Shown: positions 1 to 9,947 of the stretch, piece after piece
How positions within the stretch are numbered: the first letter of the stretch is position 1
How the letters are laid out: every line of letters begins with the position of its first letter
Source: Dichetophora obliterata
Lineage: Eukaryota > Arthropoda > Insecta > Diptera > Sciomyzidae
DNA: 64,000 nt
Direction: 5' to 3'
NCBI GenBank assembly: GCA_963920525.1
Contig: OY986439.1
Span: 4,051,001-4,115,000, forward strand
Program-made: the position numbers and the translations under genes
Notes under the pieces: model-generated
What the model saw: only the letters and a program-made list of their open reading frames with translations
Databases searched by the model: none
What the model was told of the DNA's origin: nothing

Positions 1-1007
1 CCATCCCCAACAGACAAGAATGGGAAGAAACGGCCATAGAATTCAATGGCAATCCCCAATTATATACTGATGGTTCCAAAATGGAAAACGGATCTGGATC
101 AGGTGTAAATTGCGAAACGCTACAAATCAAAAAGTCCTGTAAACTCCCCGACTACTGTAGCGTTTTTCAGGCAGAAATATATGCTATTGAAGGAGCTGCA
201 CAGGCCATTCATAGAAAAAATCTTACCCCCATAAGAGTAGTAATTTTTGTGGATAGCCAAGCGGCCATCAAAGCGCTGAATAGTAAAACGACGAAGGCTC
301 GAACGATACAAAACTGTAAACTGGCATTGAACATCATCTGCAATCTCCAATACGTCATTCTCCGATGGGTTCCCGGACATAGCAATATCAAAGGGAACAA
401 TGCAGTGGATGAACTGGATAGGCGTGAAGTAACCGCAAGTACAAACAGAGGTAATACAGATGTTAACATTCCAACAGGAATCGTCAAAAAGAGTATAGAC
501 CTTAAAGCCAGAGATAATGCTAACACTAACTGGGCCTCCAGAGGTGACTGCAACATATCTCGAAGACTCTGGCCGGAGCTAAATGAGAAGAGAACCGAAA
601 GCATTCTGCTTTTGGCCAAACGAGAAATCCGGATTCTTGTGGGAGTTCTAACAGGTCATTGCTTCATTGGGCTTATGGCCAATAGAATGAACATAACAGC
701 CCCAGACTTTTGTCGGAGCTGCAAGGATCCGGAAGAAACAGAAACAATAACTCACCTTGTATGCGAATGTCCAAGTCTACAAAATCGCCGACTCCGATAT
801 ATGGGGAACAGATTTTTCAAAGACCTGGAAGATTTAGCTAGACATCTGGAGGTTCATAAAAAGCACAGGCTGCTTTAAGGAATAATCGAAATAATTATGA
901 TTATTATGGTACTACGATAAAAATAAAAAGGGATTCGCAATGGACCTATAGGCCCCCGCGGAAACGCCGGTAACGGTGCACAACCCTATTTAACTAACCT
1001 AACCTAA
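1..1007 (+). mobile_element. 3' end of an RNase H-bearing non-LTR retrotransposon (I/LOA-like)
   Basis: The segment holds the carboxyl end of a retrotransposon ORF2, a short 3' untranslated region and a tail of repeated TAACC/CCTAA units ending near 1007. Just beyond the tail begins sequence that is also present at 60071, without this element beside it, so the tail marks the insertion edge. The 5' part lies outside the window. I/LOA-like is inferred from RNase H followed by a C-terminal Cys/His motif; the exact clade was not determined. Confidence 0.8.
3..878 (+). CDS. Non-LTR retrotransposon ORF2, C-terminal RNase H and Cys/His region (partial)
   Basis: The reading frame is open from the window edge; the first ATG (81) is internal. 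RNase H1-type motifs appear in order: LYTDGSK (first catalytic Asp), QAEIYAIEGA (Glu), FVDSQAAIKAL (second Asp) and WVPGHSNIKGN followed by VDELDRR (His and last Asp). These residues would degrade the RNA strand of the RNA-DNA hybrid after target-primed reverse transcription. The final 60 residues contain a CRSCKDPEETETITHLVCECP motif-like Cys/His cluster (Cys-x2-Cys, His, Cys-x-Cys), typical of ORF2 C-termini in I-, R1- and LOA-type elements. The usual GNE of the His loop is GNN here, the only visible departure at a conserved site. The frame is otherwise intact to its TAA, so this copy may be fairly young. Confidence 0.85.
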   Translation: MPNRQEWEETAIEFNGNPQLYTDGSKMENGSGSGVNCETLQIKKSCKLPDYCSVFQAEIYAIEGAAQAIHRKNLTPIRVVIFVDSQAAIKALNSKTTKARTIQNCKLALNIICNLQYVILRWVPGHSNIKGNNAVDELDRREVTASTNRGNTDVNIPTGIVKKSIDLKARDNANTNWASRGDCNISRRLWPELNEKRTESILLLAKREIRILVGVLTGHCFIGLMANRMNITAPDFCRSCKDPEETETITHLVCECPSLQNRRLRYMGNRFFKDLEDLARHLEVHKKHRLL

Positions 1008-1922
1008 GTATTTACAAATATTTTTTTTTTATTAAAAGGAAACAAAAGTACTTTCATACACATAAGAAAAAAATTTTATATAAAAAAGTATTATTTGAAT
1101 ATTTATGTTTATAAAAGTTTATTGAAATGTACTATAATAATACATAAAATAATTTTTTATATTATTTTTTATTTCAAAAGCATTGCATACTTTATATCTT
1201 CAGTACACACTCAAAATAGTACGCACCTACAATAGAGTGGGGCGATTAGTATGGAAGGAAAAAAGTGTTGATGGGCGCTTCGATTTTCTGATTCTTGGGA
1301 TTGTACTGAGCAAAAAATTCCACTAGACCATACGTCTACGGTGAAAATAGAGCTTCCAGATTTTGACTTGCAGTTTTTTCTCAGACTTTTGTTACGTTTT
1401 TTTTTTTTTTTTGATATTTTGGCCTATAACAGCCAAACCACTGAGATTTTTGTCTTAGTATTAGATCGAAAATCTCAATGGTTTGGCTGTTATAGGCCAA
1501 AATATCCAAAAAAAAAGTGATAAAAGTCTGAGAAAAAACTGAAAGTCAAAATCTGGAAGCTCGATTTTAACCGTAGACGTATGGTATAGTGGACTTTTTT
1601 GCCCAGTACAATCCCAAGAATCAGAAACGCGAAGCACTCATTAAGATGTTCAAATCGCCCCACCCTAACCTACAATGTACATTTTTATAGAACTACAAAA
1701 TAAAGAATATTTGTTTTTATTTTTTAAAGGTTTAGTATTATAAAAATGGAAATATTTCGTTATCTTTTCCTTTATTCCGCACACACACAGAATTCGTTCG
1801 GAATATAAATTATCATTTTTTGGTTTCAGTACCTATAAAAGTTTAATAGTAATTGCAATACAGATGATAAAATCAAAAATGATAGAATCAAACAAATTAC
1901 AATGTTTTGCGTTAACACGAGA
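1004..1922. repeat. Dispersed repeat, copy 1 (second copy at 60071-60548)
   Basis: From the TAAG/tttacaaat boundary to the GTTAACACGAG motif the sequence aligns along its length with 60071-60548 in the same orientation, with scattered substitutions and small indels. The extra length here is the 435-bp foldback at 1233-1667. The family is unclassified and no protein is encoded. Confidence 0.8.
1233..1667. mobile_element. hAT-like foldback MITE with 8-bp target duplication
   Basis: The two halves are inverted copies of each other almost end to end, folding around about 1455. Termini read TAGAGTGGGGCGATT on the left and the reverse complement of TAGGGTGGGGCGATT on the right. The 8-bp sequence ACCTACAA flanks both sides (1225-1232 and 1668-1675). 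Eight-bp duplications and termini starting TAGGG/CAGGG are hAT hallmarks. The related repeat at about 60290 shows the uninterrupted site, supporting both boundaries. No coding capacity is visible. Confidence 0.85.
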
Positions 1923-2041
1923 ATTCAAATTATAGACGAATTCATAACATTTTTTTGTACAATGCGTTGTAAATATTTTTATATTTGAATTAAATTACTG
2001 ATGCAAGAAGTTTGTACCAAAAGTCTCGGCTGTACTTTGGA

Positions 2042-2119
2042 CTACGATTTCGGTAATCGTTTATCCTTGAGACACACTACGATATGTCCCGCTGCGACAC
2101 CTTACGTTACGCTTGGGTA
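2042..2119 (+). repeat. Orphan end of the MITE family seen at 29897-30307
   Basis: The block from ACGATTTCGGTAATCG to ACGTTACGCTTGGGTA matches the reverse complement of the left end of the element at 29897. Only one terminus is present, so this is a truncated copy. Confidence 0.65.
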
Positions 2120-2395
2120 TATACACACAACTTCTGTTTAATCAAAACAGAATTATCTGTTCTTTTTTGCCTTTCAAAGCTACGTTTTTATCTACTATTT
2201 TACAAAAAACAAATGTTCGAAAATTTGTTGGTGTGCTCATTGTTTACTTCTTTATCACGAATAAATCTAGGCACAACAATTTACTGCTATAATTAAAATC
2301 TGTCTGTGCATTTTTTTATAACAATTTTCCAAAATATCAAAAAATCTATTTAAGTCAGAAATGAGACTTATTTTGAGATACAAGGTATGTCTCAT

Positions 2396-2603
2396 GGCGT
2401 TTTCGTTTTCCAACAAATTTTGCTTTTTTTCTGGCCTCTTTCTGCCCTTTTTCAGAATTTTGATTTTTTCTACTTTTGAGATTAACATTTTTGAGAAAAC
2501 AACACGATTCAATTTTAGAAGTCACTATATTTTTTTCTCAAGATGGCAGAATTTCCAAAAAGGGCAGAAAAAATGTAGCATTTCTTTGAGAAACGAAAAT
2601 GCC
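2396..2603. mobile_element. Small foldback element
   Basis: Termini are inverted repeats: GGCGTTTTCGTTTTC on the left and the reverse complement of GGCATTTTCGTTTCTC on the right. A second inner pair (TTTCTGCCCTTTTT and AAAAAGGGCAGAAA) extends the stem. No clear target duplication was found, so the family is undetermined. Confidence 0.6.
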
Positions 2604-3480
2604 GTTATATAGATCACACATTTTCCTCTTTCTGTTAATGTGTAAATAATTTTTAAATAATTTGAGAGCATACCCCCATAAAGAGGAGTGGCAAGTATAG
2701 GAGTACTTACACCATTTTACAGCATCAACTCCTAGATATTTTTAGTCATTTTCATTTGGCTAAATTTTAAGAGATTAAACCGTTTTCTTTGCATGGAGCG
2801 TTCATTTTTTAAGTTGGTTTTTATTTTTTCGAATTTCATTGTGAAAGCTTTAAAATACTTTATAATCGTGATCACAAAAGAATAAATGGAAAGACGTACA
2901 GAAAGATAGACAGACGTAGTGCCTAGATCGGCTTGGGAGTTAATGCAGGTGAACAAAGAATATATTTACCTGCCATACCATCCTCATAGTCGTATGCATT
3001 TACTTAATTTAAGAAAAGAATTGTATAAACAAAATATTATATTGTATATAAAAAAGGAATTGTTAGGAAAATGGAAAAAGGAAAATGCGTTAATTTTGCT
3101 AAAACTCGAAAATGGCTAGATCGATTTGAATATTTTTTGGTGGTATTAGACATAAATTTTGCTATTTACTGTTACCGTTTACGGTTACTGTCGGAAAATA
3201 TACTAAAAATGGGCGTGGTCTCAGTATTCTAAAAATATAGGCCTACTATTTTAAAAATGTGTCAAACCATATGTATCAAAACAAATCGCAAGGGATGGAG
3301 TGGGAGGGGCCAGACCTATTCCACGTCCCCAAAGAACAATTGAATAGAAATCTAAATGGACGTACGTATTTCGCTAAAATTTAACACATGTAATACTTGC
3401 ATCCTTGTCTTAAATATAATTTATGTGGAAAATTATCCTAATATCTCTTTCTGATCAAAGTTATCGTATAAAATCTATTT
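2604..3480. other. AT-rich stretch without recognisable gene
   Basis: Only short open frames without family motifs occur. Nothing repeated or conserved was recognised. Confidence 0.6.
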
Positions 3481-3485
3481 TCATA

Positions 3486-4505
3486 ACACTCCACAATCAA
3501 TGGATGGGCAATTTCGCCAAAAATGCACATCTGCATGTCCTCACAGCTTTCAGTGATAAAACAATTTTTGGTATTTTAAAATACTCCAGCTTTCTTACCA
3601 AGGTTTTTTTTAAATTTATGTAGTAACAGATCATTAAAAATAAATTTTGCAGGTGGAAATGCCTAAAATAGGCCTAAAATGTCATTCCTTCAACATGTCC
3701 TCGATTATTCCAATTCAAAGATTGTAGCTTCCGTATTTTTTATTTCAGCATATTCTTAATTACAAGGTCACAAAATTAAGTATACCGTGGGCATTTTCTG
3801 ACATTTAAAAAAAATAATAATTTTTAACGTATGTTTTATCTACAAAATTTTTGTCCTGCGATTTTACCACTTTTGGAATTTCGCGCCTTTTAGATAGACA
3901 AAACTAAGAGACACGTATCGTTTGAGCGCCCTCTCAGTGTGGTTTTTTACACTTTTTATATTCAAGTCTCAAAAATCCACCAGTGGATTTATTATTATTA
4001 TTAATTAATAATAATAATAATATCATTATAACATATTTATATAAATAATTGTTAATATTTATAACAAAAAGTTGTCATTTTTCTAACCAACTGTGTATTA
4101 AGTTAGTGATAGACAAAAATGAAATTTAGTGTAACACATTAAAGTAGTTATAAAACATATCGCGCATTTACTTGAAGACTGTCATAACTCAAAAAACTCG
4201 ATTTTGTAGAAAATCCGTTTAGAGTTTTCAATTGACTCCCACTTTGTATAAAAAGAGAATGGCATATAATCTTCTCCCGCGGAGATTATTCTATTTATTA
4301 ACACGAAATTCTTACACAATATGAAGCATGATATAAAGAATAATTCTGCATCATTAACCCAAAAATCGTGTTTTTTAAGTTATGACGGTCTTCAAGTAAA
4401 TGAGTGATATGATAAAAACGTGTGAAAAAGTATTTTAGTTTTCTCTAATGCCTGCAATGTCCAAATAAAAACGATTTTGTCATTCCTGTAACCACCTCAA
4501 ATTAC
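3486..4505 (+). repeat. Dispersed repeat, related to 16741-17075
   Basis: Blocks starting near ATGGGCAATTTCGCC (3502) and near GTCATTCCTGTAACCAC (4479) have diverged counterparts in the same order at 16748 and 17054. The interval here is longer, partly because of the foldback at 4157-4410. No coding sequence was recognised. Confidence 0.55.
4157..4410. mobile_element. Foldback MITE, about 254 bp
   Basis: An imperfect inverted repeat of about 48 bp flanks a short centre. The left arm contains CATTTACTTGAAGACTGTCA and the right arm carries the complement with GACCGTCA. It lies inside a dispersed repeat whose other copy lacks it, which fits insertion. The target duplication is unclear because the flanks are AT-rich. 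Confidence 0.65.
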
Positions 4506-5292
4506 ACTTAATGCATGAAACCATAATTGTAGCTTAAAGATTTTATTTTTACATTTACCCACTTTTCAAATAAAAAAGGCCATTTTTGGTGGAATTACTT
4601 TATACAAAAATTAATTGCCGTGAATTAGTTTCGCAAAAACTCGAAAACAGCTACGCCATGCATAACTGTTATTCATTCTGTAAAATCTATTACATTTAAA
4701 ATCGCAAAGGAAGTGGATTTTGTGGACAGATTTGGATAAAGGGTATTTAATTAATTCCGTGAGGTTGTGTGAAATATATACTAGGTTAGGGCTTCCATAC
4801 GCACCGGTTTTCCCGGACATGTCCGTGTTTTGAGATCGGTGTCCTGGTACAAAATGTCCCGGTTAAAAATATTGAAGAAAATATTAAAATTGTATCAGTA
4901 CAGACTGAACAAATTTTTTGCTAATGCGTGTAAATGAATGAAAATGGAATTAGTTTTTTTACAAAATATTAAATTCCAAGGATGAAAATAAACTTGTTAA
5001 AAATAGTACAATTTTTATTCGCTATTCCAGGGCACAAAGGAAATGGAGCTAGTATTTTCACTGGTCTTCTCTAGAAGACTGAATCTGAACATAGAAACTC
5101 TCTCAACATAACCTTGGAAAGCAATATGCAATGCAATTTTAATTATTCTATGACGTACACAGAATTTTATAAAAATATTAAAATGGAAAAGCATGTTCTT
5201 GATGAATCAAAAAAGTCTGCAAAATATGATTAGGCCAAACCTTTATTTTGAATAAGTTCAAACAATTTTTTTTTAACTCATTGACTGAATTG
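4506..5292. other. AT-rich stretch without recognisable gene
   Basis: No coding motif was found. It contains CCCGG-type fragments near 4810 and 4855 that look like decayed repeat sequence. Confidence 0.5.
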
Positions 5293-7010
5293 ATGTTTCT
5301 TTTTTTTTGTTATAAGATTTATAAATTATGTGTGTATTACATACTATATGTACCTGTGAGCTATTTTGATGTATGTTTTTTTTAATAAACGGCAATTTAT
5401 AATGTTAAAATTAATTGCGTATTTGTTTTTTTGGTGGTAATTAAAAAAAAAATGTGCAAAGTGGTCCCGGTCAAGTGCTGTAGACTTATTGCAGCCGTGT
5501 ACTGGGTACTATATGTATTACATTTAAAATCGAGTTTTTTTAATGGAAGGTAGTTAATTTTGAGAAAATATTTGGTTTAACCCATTTTCTACCGGGCTCC
5601 TTATTTTTTTGAGAAAATGTGTCAAACATCTAAATATCATCAATCGAGGTCTAAACATAACTTACAAATGCTCAGATTGCTAATTGATTTCAAATTTGTA
5701 TTCGTTACAAGAAAAAACGTAGTAGTCGTTTTTGTGACCAGCAGCGTTTATGATCAAATATGGTAAAAAAAATTAATCCAATAACCTTCAATTATTGTTT
5801 GGAAAAATTTTGAGTATTTTTAGTATTTTGTCATCAATACATTTGCATTATATGATTTCTAAAAAATTTTCTCATACAGCCAATAAAGGTCCAAAAATCA
5901 TCACTTTTTTTCCAGCCCCGAACGACTTAGTGTGAAAAGTTTGAACAATTTTTCAATAGACCCTTAAGAAAGTGCAAAATTCAGACTCTATTTAAAAAAA
6001 AATGATCAAATTTCATGTGTAGAAGCGAATATATACTTTCACTGGTCGGATAAACGACCAGCGGTAGAAAATGGGTTAAGCAAATTAACAAACATAAATA
6101 TCAAATGAACAAATTCTTTCAAATGTGTTTTAGTAAGTCTCGAGGACTTGGCTTGAAGATTTCAATGCTGTAAAATTCTCAAAGAAATTTGACAGATTTG
6201 AGCTACTAAGTCAGTCAAATCCATAGTGCACAAAATACTGTATTGTACTTAGAGAGCTTTAACATATCAGAAATTTATAGTGAAATCAGAAGCACATCTG
6301 CAATGTAGCCAAGTGTAATCTTAAGACTTAGTAATAAGTATAGACTATAGATAAGTGAAGCCAAGTGTAATAAGTATAGACTTATCTAAATTTTCTGTAC
6401 CAATATTTGTTTACACTTCCAGGTGATTAGATCAGTAGATCTGTTTTTCAATAAAATCTGCAAATAAATAATGGTTTCTCAATATACATATACACTAGGG
6501 TGGGCCATTTAATGAAATTAAGTTTGTACAAATTTTCCCTGTTAAAGGACAAAAAAAGGATTCTAGAAGTATTTTTTCTCCACCATGAAATAAAACGTAC
6601 CCTCCCTCTTTTCCACTTTTTTCCAACTTTCGTTTAAATTTCTCAACTTTTGCCACCATTTTTCAATTTTTTTTGTCATTCATCATGTTTGATGCCATTT
6701 TTTAAAATTCAAATTGAGATCAGTTCTCACTACCTTTACAATAAAAATTTTAAACTTTTTCATCTATTATAGAGGATTAAAAGAATTTTAATTACATTTA
6801 ATTTTTCAGTCGTGGTAGAATTTAAAATTAATTAACTACAAAATCTGGATATTTAAATCTATAATTTTTTTTATTAAATAAAAACTGAAGTTTTTAAAAA
6901 TAAGAAAATCTTTTCATAATCAATTTTTATTCGTTTTCCTGTAATATTTGTTCTATAAGATATTACAGAACATGCGATTAGTTTTTTGAGCCACTTTATA
7001 TCATATACAT
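5293..7010. repeat. Tandem duplication, unit 1 (1718 bp)
   Basis: This segment is repeated directly at an offset of 1718 bases. The few hundred positions I compared match except for one T/A difference near 5440. Its edges share an ATG trinucleotide with the following junctions at 7011 and 8729, so the breakpoints carry 3-bp microhomology. Confidence 0.9.
5581..6075. mobile_element. piggyBac-like MITE with TTAA target sites (copy in unit 1)
   Basis: The 495-bp element has terminal inverted repeats CCCATTTTCTACCG, perfect over 14 bp. It is flanked on both sides by TTAA (5577-5580 and 6076-6079). TTAA duplication plus CCC...GGG termini is the piggyBac signature. A hairpin-forming TGGTCG/CGACCA pair lies just inside the right end. 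No transposase is encoded. Confidence 0.85.
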
Positions 7011-8728
7011 ATGTTTCTTTTTTTTTGTTATAAGATTTATAAATTATGTGTGTATTACATACTATATGTACCTGTGAGCTATTTTGATGTATGTTTTTTT
7101 TAATAAACGGCAATTTATAATGTTAAAATTAATTGCGTATTTGTTTTTTTGGTGGTAAATAAAAAAAAAATGTGCAAAGTGGTCCCGGTCAAGTGCTGTA
7201 GACTTATTGCAGCCGTGTACTGGGTACTATATGTATTACATTTAAAATCGAGTTTTTTTAATGGAAGGTAGTTAATTTTGAGAAAATATTTGGTTTAACC
7301 CATTTTCTACCGGGCTCCTTATTTTTTTGAGAAAATGTGTCAAACATCTAAATATCATCAATCGAGGTCTAAACATAACTTACAAATGCTCAGATTGCTA
7401 ATTGATTTCAAATTTGTATTCGTTACAAGAAAAAACGTAGTAGTCGTTTTTGTGACCAGCAGCGTTTATGATCAAATATGGTAAAAAAAATTAATCCAAT
7501 AACCTTCAATTATTGTTTGGAAAAATTTTGAGTATTTTTAGTATTTTGTCATCAATACATTTGCATTATATGATTTCTAAAAAATTTTCTCATACAGCCA
7601 ATAAAGGTCCAAAAATCATCACTTTTTTTCCAGCCCCGAACGACTTAGTGTGAAAAGTTTGAACAATTTTTCAATAGACCCTTAAGAAAGTGCAAAATTC
7701 AGACTCTATTTAAAAAAAAATGATCAAATTTCATGTGTAGAAGCGAATATATACTTTCACTGGTCGGATAAACGACCAGCGGTAGAAAATGGGTTAAGCA
7801 AATTAACAAACATAAATATCAAATGAACAAATTCTTTCAAATGTGTTTTAGTAAGTCTCGAGGACTTGGCTTGAAGATTTCAATGCTGTAAAATTCTCAA
7901 AGAAATTTGACAGATTTGAGCTACTAAGTCAGTCAAATCCATAGTGCACAAAATACTGTATTGTACTTAGAGAGCTTTAACATATCAGAAATTTATAGTG
8001 AAATCAGAAGCACATCTGCAATGTAGCCAAGTGTAATCTTAAGACTTAGTAATAAGTATAGACTATAGATAAGTGAAGCCAAGTGTAATAAGTATAGACT
8101 TATCTAAATTTTCTGTACCAATATTTGTTTACACTTCCAGGTGATTAGATCAGTAGATCTGTTTTTCAATAAAATCTGCAAATAAATAATGGTTTCTCAA
8201 TATACATATACACTAGGGTGGGCCATTTAATGAAATTAAGTTTGTACAAATTTTCCCTGTTAAAGGACAAAAAAAGGATTCTAGAAGTATTTTTTCTCCA
8301 CCATGAAATAAAACGTACCCTCCCTCTTTTCCACTTTTTTCCAACTTTCGTTTAAATTTCTCAACTTTTGCCACCATTTTTCAATTTTTTTTGTCATTCA
8401 TCATGTTTGATGCCATTTTTTAAAATTCAAATTGAGATCAGTTCTCACTACCTTTACAATAAAAATTTTAAACTTTTTCATCTATTATAGAGGATTAAAA
8501 GAATTTTAATTACATTTAATTTTTCAGTCGTGGTAGAATTTAAAATTAATTAACTACAAAATCTGGATATTTAAATCTATAATTTTTTTTATTAAATAAA
8601 AACTGAAGTTTTTAAAAATAAGAAAATCTTTTCATAATCAATTTTTATTCGTTTTCCTGTAATATTTGTTCTATAAGATATTACAGAACATGCGATTAGT
8701 TTTTTGAGCCACTTTATATCATATACAT
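7011..8728. repeat. Tandem duplication, unit 2 (1718 bp)
   Basis: This is the second, nearly identical unit, directly abutting the first. Beyond 8731 the sequence departs from the start of the unit, so there are exactly two copies. A hAT-type motif TAGGGTGGGCCATTT occurs once in each unit (6496 and 8214) without a recognisable partner end. Confidence 0.9.
7299..7793. mobile_element. piggyBac-like MITE with TTAA target sites (copy in unit 2)
   Basis: This is the same element as at 5581-6075, carried along by the tandem duplication and not by a second transposition, because the flanks are duplicated with it. TTAA sits at 7295-7298 and 7794-7797. Confidence 0.85.
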
Positions 8729-8932
8729 ATGGTACATTTTTTCTGTAGGAGAAAAAATAATTTTGCTCTGTATCGGCTATATTCCGTTCATTTATAAGCC
8801 ATACCATCGCAAAACATAAATATCAAACCAGTGTGCTTTTGTTACGCTTCATGCAGATGCGTTCATTTCGCCTGTGTCCAGCACCAGATCGAAATTGCAA
8901 AAAATTTAAATGGGCACAAAAAGGAACAAAAT

Positions 8933-9490
8933 GTAACGTTAAAGACCACACATTTTAGCTCCTAGGAAAAGTGCAAGACAACGTTTTTTAATTATTTCGA
9001 TTCTAGTCGTTTATTTAATTCCTCTTTTTCGATATGGTTCTTTTATTTAGGTTTTTTCATTGCCAAGTTCGGTCATTTTTGAAAAAATGCAGACCTACCT
9101 CGAAACTCAGTTCGAAAAGATGTGTAACGTTAAAAACCACACATTTTGGCTCCTACAATTGCAAGACAACATTTTCTTGTTCATTATTTAGATTTTAGTC
9201 ATTTACATGATCCCTCCTCTCTGATATAGTCCCTTAATTTAGGTTTGCTCATTCCCAATTTCGCAAATTCTTTATTGAATGCAGATCTACCTCGAAACTC
9301 ACTTCTAAAAAATGTAACGTTAAGGACCACATAAAAATGGTTATATTTTCGAAACAACAAAAGTTAAAAGAAAAGTTTGTTTGCATTAAATGCAAGTCTT
9401 GAAGCCTTCTTTCATATACGCATACAACATTTTTTGGTTTCATGAAATATTTTTAATATATTTGCAGAAATATGCGTTCGAATGTAACGT
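8933..9490 (+). repeat. Tandem array, about 190-bp units
   Basis: The motif GTAACGTTAA recurs at 8933, 9123, 9314 and 9484. Between the first three copies the intervening sequence is repeated with moderate divergence, including a GACCACACATTTT-like start and a CTACCTCGAAACTCA-like end. The third unit changes halfway and the fourth keeps only the motif. Confidence 0.8.
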
Positions 9491-9879
9491 TAAAGAGAAA
9501 AAAATTGAACATATGACCACACCAAGATTTTATTTACATTTTGCAATAGCCCAATATAAAAATTCATTTCTAATAAAAATTTGTAACAAAATTTAATACT
9601 TTTATGAACAAATAAGATTAAAAGAAAACAACAACAAAATAATAAAATAACAAAAGAAATTATGAACCTCAATAAGAACCGAAAGCTGCATCGCTAAAAC
9701 ATTGTTTAATATTGTATTAAAATTAAAAAAAAAAAATCTAATAAAAAAATCTATAATCCACTGCTTGCACTTAAATATTATCAAAACTGTATACGAAAAT
9801 GTCTGCATGTATTTAAATTAATTTTAATTTATTCCAATGCTACAAGCCGTGTATGTTTAAACTATTGTATGGAAAGTTG
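9491..9879. other. AT-rich stretch without recognisable gene
   Basis: Long A and T runs dominate. No motif was recognised. Confidence 0.5.
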
Positions 9880-9947
9880 ATGCCGGCTGTGCCGTACGGT
9901 CAAGTGCGAAAACTTAAGCCGTTTGGAGTCGACATATAGCACTTAGG
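9880..9947 (+). mobile_element. SINE fragment (left part of a split copy)
   Basis: The stretch from the CTTAAGCC motif through TTTGGAGTCGACAT to CTTAGG matches the middle of the full SINE at 39879-40227 (AACATAAGCCATTCGGAGTC region). The match stops at 9947 and resumes at 11850. Confidence 0.55.

Noticed and set aside
209..619. Minus-strand 136-residue open frame
   Set aside because: It is the shadow of the RNase H frame on the other strand.
6874..8807. Two minus-strand frames sharing most of their sequence
   Set aside because: They are duplicated by the 1718-bp tandem duplication and lack protein motifs.
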